Below are positions 48,818 to 61,483 of a stretch of 64,000 nt of DNA, piece by piece. The position numbers and the translations under genes are program-made. The notes beneath the pieces are model-generated. The model did not search any database. It saw only the letters and a program-made list of their open reading frames with translations, and was not told the origin of the DNA. Position 1 is the stretch's first letter. The number at the start of each line of letters is the position of its first letter. Origin of the DNA: Amaranthus tricolor (taxonomy: Eukaryota > Streptophyta > Magnoliopsida > Caryophyllales > Amaranthaceae); the NCBI RefSeq assembly GCF_026212465.1, contig NC_080049.1, positions 1,991,460 to 2,055,459 on the forward strand, read 5' to 3'.

Positions 48818-50194
48818 TCAAGAGCTAACAGCAGTCATGAACTCTTGGTCATTTTCAAGAGCATTCATCGAATCAATCGGCAAACATAACTCCAAATCGA
48901 CACTTCCTCCTCCTTCATATCCAGGGTAAGCGAACACTACTCCTACAGCTTTATTTCCAGGTCCATTATAAACAGCAATAGGCCTTCCTACCCCAAATTC
49001 ATTCCCATACATATCAAATCTTGGTGAATGTTCCATTGCAACACTATTATAGTTATGGTAATCTTCATGATGGTAACAATACGGAGATTTCAACCAATCT
49101 TTAACAAACTCATGGACAACTTCATCTGTCAGATTTACGATAGACTTGTGCAGCAATGACGCGGCCCATCCTAAATGGTTTTCGAGCAATTCTTTGGCTG
49201 TAGTATTTGTCAAAATCCCCTTAATACAGGCACCAAAATAGTTTTGTGGCAATGGTGGGTTTAATCTGTGCCTGTTACTTGCATACATAATATGCGAAAG
49301 AATTTGATCCGAAGGTAGATTGTTTGCTCGAACGATTGCTCTCCAAACATGTGCACATAATGCTTGGAAGGAAGAGATCGAGCTAGTTGAATCATTGTCC
49401 TTATTTTCTACATTTGCTTTTGATCTTAAGTTTGCTATGGAATCAGATGAAAAATGAAAGATTTTCTCTCTTAGATCACTAGGAGGTTCGAATTTCTTAA
49501 TAAATTCATCTCGATGGGTGAATGGAAGTGGGATTGGAAGATCACATCCGTTAGGAAACCAACGGTTGTGAATAGGTAGTCGCGAGTTTGAAATTTTGTT
49601 ACCATTTGATCTATGTATTTCAGACCATACGTTCCAAAAGTTCCAATATGCGGTTCCATCGACTATACAATGATTTATTGAACAAGCAATGAAAATTCCG
49701 TCTAAAAGCTCAGTGACTTGAACAGACAACAAAGGCTTTTTATGGCCATCATAGTTTACGAGTTCCTCATTGTAGTCGAAAAATGAACGAACTACTAAGG
49801 GAATATACGTGTTATTTGGTGATGAAATATCATCGATAGTTATATCTATGATGGCATGGCTAAATCGAGCACCTTGGCCTTTGTTGCAATCAACAAAGAT
49901 GCGTGATTGATGATTTTCCTTGTCAGTTTGTATCATGAGTTGACCTGCTAATGGGTAAAAATGAACGAGGGTTAAAGAAAGTGACTCTTTAAGATCGTCT
50001 ACGAATGAATTAATTGAAAATTCTTGGTTATTCAGATGTGATGGCTTTTTGAATAAGAGACCATTTTGGATGTAATGGTATGAAAGCATGATTAGATCAA
50101 GTGGAGCTAAGTGGTATGGCTTTTTGGATTCTTCAACTTCATATTTTGGCTTAACAAAGGATTTAGATATAGGTTGAACATCGGAAAATCCCAT
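48818..50194 (-). CDS. BAHD acyltransferase
   Basis: One exon, 458 residues, a normal length. BAHD enzymes move acyl groups from CoA thioesters to alcohols or amines of specialised metabolites in the cytosol. The catalytic HxxxD motif is HCIVD (175-179). Other family words are VHFYPLAGQL (77-86), SFQALCAHVWRAIVRA (275-290) and NYFGAC (318-323). The usual DFGWG structural motif is EFGVG (399-403), so Asp and Trp are replaced; variation there is tolerated in some members. The overall wording is closest to the At3g50280/EPS1-like group, so no substrate can be named. The ATG at 50194 lies 72 bp inside the TATA-like site. It is the best-preserved host gene in the window. Confidence 0.93.
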   Translation of the reverse strand: MGFSDVQPISKSFVKPKYEVEESKKPYHLAPLDLIMLSYHYIQNGLLFKKPSHLNNQEFSINSFVDDLKESLSLTLVHFYPLAGQLMIQTDKENHQSRIFVDCNKGQGARFSHAIIDITIDDISSPNNTYIPLVVRSFFDYNEELVNYDGHKKPLLSVQVTELLDGIFIACSINHCIVDGTAYWNFWNVWSEIHRSNGNKISNSRLPIHNRWFPNGCDLPIPLPFTHRDEFIKKFEPPSDLREKIFHFSSDSIANLRSKANVENKDNDSTSSISSFQALCAHVWRAIVRANNLPSDQILSHIMYASNRHRLNPPLPQNYFGACIKGILTNTTAKELLENHLGWAASLLHKSIVNLTDEVVHEFVKDWLKSPYCYHHEDYHNYNSVAMEHSPRFDMYGNEFGVGRPIAVYNGPGNKAVGVVFAYPGYEGGGSVDLELCLPIDSMNALENDQEFMTAVSS

Positions 50195-50262
50195 GTTTAA
50201 AGTGTTAAGAAATATTTTTAGGATATGTTTTAGAACTTGGTATGGATGATACTCTTTGCCAA

Positions 50263-50278
50263 GGTCTATATATAGAGT
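50263..50278 (-). promoter_or_regulatory. TATA box of the BAHD gene
   Basis: CTCTATATATAGACC on the minus strand, about 72-80 bp upstream of the ATG, at a good distance for a TATA box with a short leader. Confidence 0.6.
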
Positions 50279-50385
50279 GGCACGTCTATCTTTTTTGATA
50301 GCTAGTTTGTTTGGTCAAAGTTGGCCCAAGAGGAAAAGATTAACAAGGAACTATGTAGATTCAATGAATCATATCAAAAATTATA

Positions 50386-50610
50386 CTCCCTCCTTTATAT
50401 TGAATTTGCATCATTTTTCATTTTGGTCCGTTCCATTTAATTTGCATAATTTCTATTTTTGGACAATGACTTAGCACATTCTTTTAATGTCATTCATACA
50501 TTTTAACTCAATTTTAATTTCATCTTCACAATTCATTCTTTCTCCTTATTTATTACCACTTTCTTAAAAATACATCAATTCCTCTTTGATGCAATTCAAA
50601 GAGGACGGAG
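50386..50610. mobile_element. Stowaway-type MITE
   Basis: The ends CTCCCTCCTTTATATTGAAT and the complement CTCCGTCCTCTTTGAATTGC are inverted and flanked by TA (50384-50385, 50611-50612), as in mariner-derived Stowaway elements. Confidence 0.75.
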
Positions 50611-50958
50611 TAGTATTTGACAAATAGTGTTGAAGCTCCCTATAATTACCCTTTTAAAAACAGTTCACACTTAAGTGTTTTTGGGTCCATAGATTTATCT
50701 TTTAAGTCTCCAAAAAAAAGCATGATTTAAATATAGATAGCAAAAATATAACCACACATAATAAAAAATAGAAGAATGTGAAGTTATAAATGATAAATAG
50801 TAATGACATTATAGTATCAATTAAATTTATTAATTTACTAAAAAATAATAGTTCAAATTTGAATTTGATCCATTAACCTTAGATTAAAAATATGTTATAC
50901 CAACCATTGATCTATAGAAATTTTTTTTACAATTATGCACTCTTTAAATTATATAATA

Positions 50959-51219
50959 CTCTTTCCTATTCTCTTTATTTGTCCCATTTGGTTTTGGTAC
51001 ATTTGTCAATGCACGTTTTCAATCTTCAATATTTCTAATTGTACTTGAGTAAAAATCATAAAAACAATTGATATTAATAAAATTTACAATAAGACGAATT
51101 AAACAAGATTCCACATGACTATGTTGTAACTTATAGATTAAGAACAAACCAAATAATAAAAATAACTAATAAATAGTGTTGAAAAACCAAATGGGACAAG
51201 TAAAGCGAATAGGAGGGAG
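50959..51219. mobile_element. Stowaway-type MITE, 261 bp
   Basis: CTCTTTCCTATTCTCTTTAT and the complement CTCCCTCCTATTCGCTTTAC are inverted, continuing into TTGTCCCATTTGG on both sides. The flanks are TA. It sits inside the dispersed repeat copy at 50640-51310. Confidence 0.8.
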
Positions 51220-51900
51220 TATATTAGTAAGGGAGGCCTACGCCAAAATTACAAAGGATTGCATTTTCGACAAGGGGGCCAGGCCGGCCCGGCCCCCGAT
51301 GTGGCTTCGCCTATGCATCTTATACCACTTAAATACTATGTTAAACGTTAAATGCTTTTGGGAGGCTAATATAATTAATAATTTTGCTATTTTAATTTTA
51401 TTTAATTCTCTCACACTTATTAGTTTAAAAGATTCTCTTGAAAGGTTATTGAATTGAAAAAGATAAAAAGACAAGTAGAAAAAGCCTAATGCGTTTATTA
51501 CTCTCACATTAGTTTAAAAAATTCTCTTGAAAGCTTAATATAAATGTTAATAAAGTAAATTTGTTGGTTTTAATAAAGTATCTTAATCGCATAAAAAAAT
51601 ATAAATTACAAAATATTACAAATGTAATCAATAATATTAAAAGTACGATTAGAGTTAAATCATTTTCAGGCAATCGACAATTGGCTCGAAATTGAGGTTC
51701 AAGACCACATGAATTGTTCATCGTTCATATAAAATAGTAGTAACGGTAATTATTTCGAATGGAGTGTAATTTTTTGTGAGCTGAAAGCAAAGAATAATTA
51801 AAACCAACTGCATTGTGCATTGTTCAGCAATAGTTTTGCATATTAATTAAGTGGGCCGAGACACAATTTTAATGAAGTAGATGTGAATGCATTGTGAGAT

Positions 51901-52239
51901 GCGCATTACTATTTGTCGTCATCCTTTTTATTTTATCACCACTCCCCCTTCTAATAAAATTACAAATTTGCCCCTGAATTTTAAAAATTTACAAATTTGC
52001 CATTGAAGTTAATAACAATATTAAAATAAAATAATTTATTACAACATTTATTTAAATAACAATAACTTAAAAAATAAATTAATTAAACAAAAGTTTCAAA
52101 AAAAAAAATTTAGTACCAGTCGCACAAAAAGTGCGACTCGACCTAGGTACAGTCGCACTTTTTCTGCGACTGGTATTTTTTTTTAATTTTTTTTAATTAT
52201 TTTTATTTATATTATTATTGTTATTATTATTTTTATTGT

Positions 52240-52330
<91 letters not shown>

Positions 52331-52593
52331 TAAATAAAAGTAACTTAAAAAATAAATTAATTAAACAAAAGAAATTTTATAAGTCGAAATTCAAAAAAAA
52401 AAAAAAAAAATACAAGTCGCACAAAACGTGCCACTGTACCTAGGTCGAGTCGCACAAAAAGTGCGACTCGACCTAGGTACAGTCGCACGTTTTGTGCGAC
52501 TGGTATTTTTTTTTTTAATATTATTATTGTTATTATTATTATTATTATCATTATTATAATAATTATTATTTTTGTTATTATTATTATTATTAA

Positions 52594-52660
<67 letters not shown>

Positions 52661-52732
52661 GTGGTTGTTATTATTATTATTATTAAATTATTATTTTTGT
52701 TTTAATTATTATATTTAATTTATATTTTTAAA

Positions 52733-52784
<52 letters not shown>

Positions 52785-53000
52785 TAAATAAAAGTAACTT
52801 AAAAAATAAATTAATTAAACAAAAGAAATTTTATAAGTCGAAATTCAAAAAAAAAAAATACAAGTTGCACAAAACGTGCGACTGTACCTAGGTCGAATCG
52901 CACAAAAAGTGCGACTCGACCTAGGTACAGTCGCACGTTTTGTGAGACTGGTATTTTTTTTTATATTATTATTGTTAATATTATTATTATTGTTATTATA

Positions 53001-53063
<63 letters not shown>

Positions 53064-53135
53064 GTGGTTGTTATTATTATTATTATTAAATTATTATTTT
53101 TGTTTTAATTATTATATTTAATTTATATTTTTAAA

Positions 53136-53190
<55 letters not shown>

Positions 53191-53340
53191 GGTAGTAGTA
53201 GTAGTAGTAGTAGTGTAAAAATAAGAAATTTTAAGTCCAATGGCAAAGTTGTAATTTTTTAAATTCCAGGGGCAAATTCGTAATTTCATTCGAAGGGGGT
53301 GGCTATAAAATGAAAAAGGTGGCGACAAATAAGAATCGGG
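51901..53340. mobile_element. Non-coding MULE with hairpins and TTA microsatellites
   Basis: The 9-bp target copy TTGTGAGAT is perfect (51892-51900, 53341-53349). The ends (TATTTGTCGTCATCCTTTTT; right complement TATTTGTCGCCACCTTTTTC) match those of the MULE at 38131-40963. Inside, a segment of about 450 bp occurs twice (about 52325-52785 and 52775-53160), each with AAATAAAAGTAACTTAAAAA, an 87-bp palindrome and long (TTA)n runs. No coding capacity. Confidence 0.9.
52415..52501. repeat. 87-bp palindrome, arms 41 bp
   Basis: The arms AGTCGCACAAAACGTG.CACT + GTACCTAGGTCGAGTCGCAC pair around AAAAA with one mismatch. A sister copy lies at 52863-52949 and a shorter module at 52116-52174. The same module occurs in the MULE at 38131-40963. 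Confidence 0.9.
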
Positions 53341-53739
53341 TTGTGAGATCATCCAACTTTATGATAGTATAATTGTTATTTAATGGCACATCGTTTGATA
53401 TTTAATTAAAAATTTCTTGTTATTTTCATGGTGATGAAACTTAAATCACAAAAAAGTTTTTTGTTTATAAATTTTCATTTACCTAATACCACATCTTCTA
53501 ATGGTAATGCATTGAAATGAAATTTATGAAGAAAAAATGTGATGATTGAATTTAGACAAGCATGACCATCAAGATAGCAAGAGATTTTTCAACTGAAATT
53601 ACCCTAGTTTTCATCTCATTACCACCTTATAATACCACCTACCAAAAAGACAGTAAAAGTATATTCCTTTTGTATTATTCATTTTGCATTGCTTCATAAA
53701 TTTTTTGGCATTGAGATTAAGAAATTAGATATAATGAGT

Positions 53740-56700
53740 TATAACTGATCTCTTGAGAGACGGACCTCAACCCCTAAACACTTTTCATTGATTATAAAAA
53801 AATAATTATAATAATAACAACAACTAACTTTCTCAAAAAAAGCTTCCATATTTCAATGACATCAATAACACTCCTCTTGAAAACTGATGCAAGCTAATTA
53901 TTGAACAACCACTCTATTCTATTATCAATTAAAATTAAAAATTCAGATTCAAATATTGATGCTTCCATTTTGAATTTATTCACAATCACTTCCATTAAGA
54001 AACACCATGGATGCTTTGAGAAGGAAGAAATGCTAATATTTGGTTCTTGATTTGTTTTTGAAATTAAACCCCAAATTATTGTTTTGTCTTTTAAAATTGT
54101 TTTCTATAAAAATTAATTGAAATAAAATACCCAGTTGATGTTTTGAGGAGGAAGAAGAAATGTTAACATTTGGTTCTTGATTTTTTTTTGAAATTAAACC
54201 CCCAATTATTGTTTTGTCTTTTAAAATTGTTTCTATAAAATTAATTGAGATAAAACACCCGGTTGATGTTTTGAGGAGGAAGAACACAATGACGTTGAAC
54301 ATGATGATGAAAATACAATATGTATTAAGTGTACTGTAAGTTGCTATTAAGTCTGATGTAGTGAGTATTAAGTGTGTTGAAAGTTAGCATTAAGTATGAT
54401 GTAAGTTGACTTTACATTTGATGTAAGTAGACAATAAGTCTGATGTAAATTGGCATTATGTCTGATGTAACTTAACATTAAGTTTTAAGTAAATTGACAT
54501 TAAGTCTGATATAAGTATGTAATAAGTGTACTGTACGTTGGCATTAAATATGATGTAGGTTGACTTAAGTTTTATGTAAGTAGACAATAAGTCTGATGTA
54601 AGTTGGCATGTATTAAGTGTATCGTAAGTTGAAATTAAGCCTGATGTAAGTAGGTATTAAGTGTGATGAAAGTTGACATCAAGTTTGATGTAAATTGACA
54701 TTAAGTACGATGTAAATTGACATTAAGTCTGATGTAAATTAGCATTAAGTCTTGTGTAAATTAACATTAAGTCTTATGTAAATTGGCATTAAGTATGCAA
54801 TAAGTATGCTATAAGTTGGTATTGGATAAGATATTAGTAGGTATTAAGTATGAACCGTAAATATAATATAAATATAGATTAAGATGATATAAGTAGGTAT
54901 TAAGTGTACTGTAAGTTGGCATTAAGTCCGATGTAAGTAGGCATTAAGTATTATATGAGTAGGAAATAAGTGTGTTTTAAGTTGGCATTAAGTCTAATGT
55001 AAGTTGACACTAAGTCTGATTAATTAGGCATTAAGTATATTATAAGTAAGTATTAAGGATAATATAAATAGGCATTAAAACACAAAATCCTTAAAATGTA
55101 AAAGGATTTAAAATACACAAAATCTTTGTCATAACATATACAAATAATAACAATAAAGGATTTCACATAATTAATAATCATAAATTTTCTTAATACACAC
55201 AATTAAATTGTTTTTTTATTCAATCCCCTACACACTACTTCTTTGAGATGTATTTTTTCGCTCTGATTTTCTTCGAACCATTAACAACCATTGAAGCCTA
55301 TTTGATTTACAGCAACAATCTATGCAGATGTAAGCTTGATCTCTTCTTTACCTTACACAAGAAGATATGTGGTTTGCAATTAGTATAAATGTCTTTGTCA
55401 ACCCTATGTATACAAAACAATCATAAAAAATAGCATTAAATGACATACATATATTAACAAGAATAATCATAAATGTAATATTACAATAGATTTAAAACCA
55501 AACTTAAATATAATATAAATATAGATTAAGAAAAACCAAACTTAAAATAGATTTAAATCCAACTTACATTAGACCAAATGCCAACTTACATCAACTTAAT
55601 GCCAACTACATCAGACTCAATGCCAATTTATATTAAACTAAAAATCCACTTATATCGGACTTAATACCCACTGATATCAGAAGTAATGTCAACTTATATT
55701 AGACTAATGACAACTTATAACAATTATAATGCCAACCTATAACTTATATAATGTCAACTTACAACAATCAAAATCTCAATTTACATCAGATTAAATGTCA
55801 GCTTACATCAACTTAATACCAACTTACATCAAACTCAATGCCAATTTATACTAGGCTTAAAATCCACTTATATCAAACTTAATACCCACTTATATCAGAT
55901 TAATGCCAACTTATACCAGTTATAATGCCAACCTATAAAATATAATGTCAACATACAACAAACATACTCCCAACTTACATCAAATTAAAATGTCAATTTA
56001 CATCAGACCTAATGTCAACTTACATCATACTTAATGCCAACTTACATTATATTCAATGCCAACTTATATTAAAGTTGATACCTACTTAATATCAGACTTA
56101 ATTCCGATTTAAATTAGATTTAACGCCAATTTACATAACTACTAATGCCAACTTACATCATATCAAAAACATTAATACACATGGAAAGATTGTAAATTGG
56201 GTTAAATTTAAATTTTGCATGACCCAGAGAATTACACCATTAAATTCAACTACAAATCAAAAATTGAAAAAATTGGGTTAAATTTAAATCCACCATGTAC
56301 ATCATCAATATCTTCCCAAATAATAGTAATGTGATTTCTCAAGTTCTACATGACATAAGCTAAAGTTTGCTCATCATCCATACCTAGAATCAAAAAAGTT
56401 TACAAATTAGATGCAAGAAAACTACCTTAATTTTCGTTTAAATTAACAAGAACACTTCAAAAAGTTGTATCAAAAACACAAAAAAATTACCCCCAAATGA
56501 ATTTGGTAACCTAGAAAAATAAATTAACTTCATAATCAAATAAATACCTGAATACTTTGACGAAATTGAGTGAGATTGTTGATGAAGATTGATGAAAGAG
56601 AGGAATTTGAACATGGAAGAAGTTAAAAATTCATAAAGATTGGAGAAGGTAGAAGAAATCGACAAAAATGAGAGCAAGATGAGAAAGAAAAGATGAGAGA

Positions 56701-56884
56701 GGAAATCTCATGAAAGAGTAAGAAAATTCAATGAAAAATTCAAAGAATCATTTTGATTTAATGATAAAACTGACATAAATGGCACGAGAAACAAAGAAAC
56801 AATTCAAAATCAGTAAATTTATTTTTTTTATTATTTGGGCTGGCCCATTGAAGGCAGTCTCTCAAAGAGACTGTCTTTCATAAG
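53740..56884. mobile_element. Foldback-like element, 3.1 kb, arms made of minisatellite
   Basis: Outer ends TCTCTTGAGAGACGGACCTC and the complement GTCTCTTTGAGAGACTGCC are inverted. Inside the left arm (about 54310-55080) a tandem repeat of GTAAGTTGGCATTAAGTCTG units runs forward; inside the right arm (about 55560-56165) the same unit runs reversed (CAACTTACATCAGACTTAAT). A direct duplication of about 128 bp lies at 54025-54275. No coding region is seen. Large inverted arms of short tandem units are the pattern of foldback elements. Confidence 0.65.
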
Positions 56885-57390
56885 AATTTGTGAATGAGTA
56901 AATGGCAGAGTATACAGATTACAGAAATAGTTAATAGAGTAAAATGGTTAGATAATATTCAAAATAGGTAAATAGGTTTATGGGTCGGATCTGGATCGAA
57001 ATCTAGATTTCATACCTGTGGATCCGAACCCTAAGATTATAGACCCAGATACGTCTCAAATCCATAAGGTCTCAAAATAAGTGGACCCAAACCCATAAAT
57101 TAGAGTCGGTTCGAATCTAAACACTTAGAGACTAAGACTCATGCCCATCCCTAGTCGGTACAGAATGGCATACTAGTCTACATTCAAGTCATAGCTATCA
57201 ATAATTACTTGTCTTGCCATTTTCAACCATGTAGAAAAATGTTGACTAATGTGCTAGTCATGTCTTAGACGCATATTCACCCTAAAGTCATCCCAATTTA
57301 TGTCGCTATAACCCCTAACTACCTCTAAAACCGTATAAAAATGTAGTTTATATTGTCCAAATATTTAAATATTTTAAGAATTAGAAATCT

Positions 57391-57452
57391 TCTATACTAA
57401 TATACTAAATCATAAATCAAAAGAGTATCTTATTAACACATGTCAAGTTATG
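57391..57452 (+). mobile_element. Helitron 5' end fragment
   Basis: TCTATACTAATATACTAAAT and later TATCTTATTAACACATGTCAAG parallel the 5' end of the Helitron at 60522. It is cut at 57453 by a gypsy LTR. The sequence at 60078-60280 (ATTTATATCTTCAAAAGG.GT..GAATTCTCAATCG) matches 61030-61220 in that Helitron and is probably the continuation. Confidence 0.5.
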
Positions 57453-58345
57453 TGATAAGTGCAAATTTTAATAACCACAATCGCACGGTTGACATGTAGC
57501 TGCGGGTCGAACACATGGAGGTGATCTGAGTTAATCAAATTGGTTGTTTCATGACTACAACACATGGATCAAGAAAATAATATGGTCGGGGAAACTATAC
57601 TACGATACATAAACTGAAACTAAAACAATAACTTGTATAAAGATAACAATGATGCAACAAACTCTAGGGTGTCGGGCATCACCTAATTCTAACATGGGAG
57701 TCGATCACTCTCATGATTGTATGAAATTGAGTTATTGGCATAATTAAATGTGATCTAATTAATTTCAAGCTTTCGCTCTATTAATTAATATCAATTTAAG
57801 ACCAAACTAGTGTTAATCCTCAAACTTTCGTTTTATTGGCTAAATTAGCAGGAATTTAACTTAAGTATATCTCAATCATAAATTAATCCTAATCTCATGA
57901 TGGTAAATATGTTTAAACCGAGATTCATAATCACCCAATCATAAATAGTTTTTGCCCTTGACCGCAACAAATAATGCCCCACTTATTTGCTGCGGTTTTG
58001 CCCATGACCGCAGCAAATAATACCCTTTTTTGCTGCGGTTTTCAACCGCAGCATTTAAAATAGGCTATTTGCTACTATCACTATTGCTTGGGACCAAAAC
58101 CGCAGCAAATAATGGCCAAAAAACCGCAGCAAATGAGGTTTTTTCCACTAGTGAAATGTCATTCCATGCTTCGAATTATGGATTATACCCTAACCCTAGA
58201 GAAGAAGATTACTTACTAATCATGATGGTAAATATGTAATTCACAATAAATGATGACTTCAAAGAAACACTAAACATAAAACGACGAATGATTTCAATGC
58301 AAGAGATAAATGATAAAAGCAATTAACAAAGAAAACAGTCTACAC
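57453..58345 (-). mobile_element. Partial gypsy LTR on the minus strand, with CACTA end inside
   Basis: The LTR 3' end reads, on the plus strand, TGATAAGTGCAAATTTTAAT, then CGCACGGT and CTGCGGGTCGAACAC, the reverse of the 3' part of the LTR at 18165-19758. It is split by the CACTA end at 57946-58153. The 5' part is missing. Confidence 0.6.
57946..58153 (+). mobile_element. CACTA right end, third copy
   Basis: It closely repeats 16750-16992: TTTGCTGCGGTTTT words in both orientations, GCATTTAAAATAGGCTATTT and the end TTTTTTCCACTAGTG. The 69-codon frame at 58030-58239 and its twin at 16869 arise from this repeat. It is a solo end or a very small derivative; no left terminus is present. Confidence 0.75.
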
Positions 58346-60077
58346 CTGTTAGTGTAGATTTTATTGCTTTCCTAGTTTAGTTTTTATGCTTTCATAGATT
58401 AGGATTTTTATTGTTTTTGTTTTTTTTTTTGTTTTGTTTTTCCTTTTTGTTTAACCCTATCCAAAAAAAAGGAAAAAAAAGAAAATGCTAGCCAATAACC
58501 TGTGAAGGAGGCTAGGCAAAAGGAGAGTGAGTGTTCATCGGCTGCTATCATTGTTCCTCCTTTGCCATAGCGCTTGATAGGTATATTTCTATTCCTATCT
58601 CTGCTCTCATCTCTTTTTATATTCTAGCTCCACTATATTGTCATACCTTGACCTACCTAGCCATCCTTACTTAGATTATCGCACATCATTTCTCGTTAAC
58701 CAATGCATGTATATGAGCTACAAATTTTAACCAACAATAAGCCCCCATCCTCTTTGATCGAGAATAAGTTCTTGGATTGCGAGATCCAAGAGCTCCATTG
58801 CATGAGCCTTACAGTTTTGAAATTTGGGTATTTATTGTGGTACATTATGTTATGGTTGTGATGATGGATTTACGTGTTGGGATGGGTTTGAGGTCGATAA
58901 GGGATTTGGGATTTTTATGGGATTACATGTGAGATTGTCTTGTGAGGGGAAAGAAGATTAAGATAGGAAGCCTCTTATTTTTGGGGAGTTATAAGTAGAG
59001 CCGATGTTTCATGTCTAAGAGGTAATGTTGTAACCGATGGTGCTATCCCGGTTCAACATTAGAGCTTATTAGGTAGGCGGCATTCTTACATTTTTGTGCT
59101 TTAATTGTCATATCCAAGGTTACTGAAGACCCTATGCTTATAAGGGTTGTTGAACACCCTGTTGCTACCCACCATGAAAGCAAGCATGGGGGAACCTATT
59201 GCTTGCTTATTCATGTTTTCTATTCCACATTTTTGTATAGATTTAGCTAGCATATGCATTGTAATTTCAATTTCATTATAGTTGAATTTGTACTATGTTC
59301 TTCATTGAAAAAGGGGAAAAGAAAAAATAATGCTTGATAAGAGATAAGTCCAGCTAGGTTAAAAACCCGAAAGGGTGACTTAGGCAAAAGAACGGCATTG
59401 AGTGGGTGAGCAAGTGAGAATTGAAAAAAAATGAAATGAGTGGCTAGGACGAAAACCCAAATATGAGCTCCAAGGCAAAATGAGAGAAAAAGAGAAATTC
59501 AAATGTTCATGTGTTTCATTTTGTGTTGGAGTTGGTGACATAAGAAGCAGGAGTTATAAGGTAGGCATTTGGGTAAGTCACCATTGGAGGGATAAGTGTA
59601 GAATTTTTCATTTCTTATGTTCCTTAGGAGTTATAAGAAGGTATAAGCATAGGGGATTTTGTTTCTTTTTGTCTGAACTCTTGGTTGTGATGCGTTGTGT
59701 TAGCCAAGTGAAGGGGACAAGTGGTAAAGCTATTTGGACGCTTGGTAAAAATCAGGTATTAGTGAAGTTTAGGAAAGGGAGGCATAAGAAGTAGCTTAGG
59801 ACTTGGAGACCGTGCCTTAACCTTGATTTTCATATGTCTTCACCTCGATTTGCTCGAGGACGAGCAAAGGTTAAGCATGGGGGAGTTTGATAAGTGCAAT
59901 TATTTGCACTTATTGCGTCTAGTTTTATGCTCCTTTGATGAAGTTTAGTGGTGGTTTAGGATTGTTTTTTGTCCATTTACTCCAGTTTGTAATATTTTGA
60001 TCCTTCGGGAGTAATTGGGCCGATTTTGATGATGTTGGGATGTATTTGTGCAAGAATTGTGGCTCTTACAATTAGCA
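58346..60077 (+). mobile_element. 3' internal region and LTR start of a gypsy element
   Basis: Non-coding DNA leads to CTCGAGGACGAGCAAAGG and TTAAGCATGGGGGAG, an Athila/Tat-type polypurine tract. The LTR starts TGATAAGTGCAATTATTTGC at 59888 and is lost by about 60077. It parallels 18090-18350. The 104-codon frame at 59480-59794 shows no motif. Confidence 0.6.
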
Positions 60078-60521
60078 CAATTTATATCTTCAAAAGGTGT
60101 TAGAATTCTCAATCGTCATCCATAAGTTTAATGTAATTACTCAATTAGCAAAATTTTCCTACACTACTACATCAATTGATAATATCATTTATGATATATA
60201 CTCCCTTATGTCATCAAAAATACACAAAAACACTAATGAGTTGAAAAAATTAAGATATTATATTAAATTAGTGCAAATCTTGATAGAGCCTTTAATTCTT
60301 CAACCTTCCTGATTTACTAGATCACATGAAAAAAAATTGTATCACTAATACTTTTTTGATATAAAGAAAATACAATTTTATTTAACCATTAATTTAAGTT
60401 TACATTAAAAAAACATTACTTAAATATTTATTAGATTCTTTAATTTGACACTAAATTGTGTTATAAGTTTTTAAATTATTGTTGTGTCAAAGGAGTATTT
60501 TAACTTATTATATGGTATCTA

Positions 60522-61483
60522 TCTATACTAACATACTAGAAGAGAAACAAAAATAGTATCTTATTGACATGTGTCAAGCTATAGTTGAAAATTTTTCCAC
60601 AAGTTATAATCAATTCCATACTAAATTCAGTATATTTAGACATAAACCATACTAGAACATCAATCAATCAAATAATTTAAAGGAATATTATAAAACTAAT
60701 ATAAGAATATAAAAAGGAAAAATATCAGCTAATAAGATAAGGAAATTATAGAAGAATATTAAAGCTTGACTTGCATATTTTAAAAAATATCAGCTAATAA
60801 GGTGAAAAAAAATCTCATGTTAATTTAGGATAATAAAGTGCAAAGTAATCAATTCTAACCTATTTAATAAATTCATTTGGAAAAATTTTAAGAGTTTGTC
60901 ATTTGTCATTTTTCAACTCTTTTATTAATATTGTATGATTGTATGATACAAGATTCAAAACAAAATAATATGTGATTTTCATATAAAAAGAAATGTTGAA
61001 CGTTGTCACGCTATATGTAATGTCATATTAAATAATTTATATCTTCAAAAGGCGTAAGAATTCTCAATCGTCATATATACGTTTTATTTAATTACTCGAT
61101 CAACAAAATTTTCCTACACTACTACATCTATTGAAAATATTATTTATGAAATAACTTCCTTTAAGTCATCAAAGATATACAAAAGCACTCATGAGTTTAA
61201 AAATTAAGATATTATATATTATATTATATATACAAAATTACACATAGAAGTATATATTAAAAGATTAAATTGTGATTTCTATAATACTCGATATTACATG
61301 CATAAGAAAATGTAAAGTAATACGTTTAATTTCTCTTACACGTTAAATATTATTTTCTATATATCTAATATAGTTAACAAATAACAAATTAATATCATGA
61401 TAATTTAAACTAATTTTGTTTATATTTAAGAAATTATTTAATTATTTTTACATTATCCGAGCTTGGCACGGGATTGAAGCTAG
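60522..61483 (+). mobile_element. Non-autonomous Helitron, 962 bp
   Basis: It starts TCTATACTAACATACTAGAA after an A, and ends CTAG before a T, as Helitrons do. The hairpin CCGAGC-TTG-GCACGG (one A-A mismatch) lies 9 bases before CTAG. No Rep/helicase gene. Its inside shares about 190 bp with 60078-60280. Confidence 0.65.

Noticed and set aside
53131..53352. Frame with a long Asn run
   Set aside because: It is the translation of the TTA microsatellite.
58030..58239. Small signal-peptide-like protein
   Set aside because: Hydrophobic Leu run comes from the GCTATTACTATTGCTTGG part of a transposon end.
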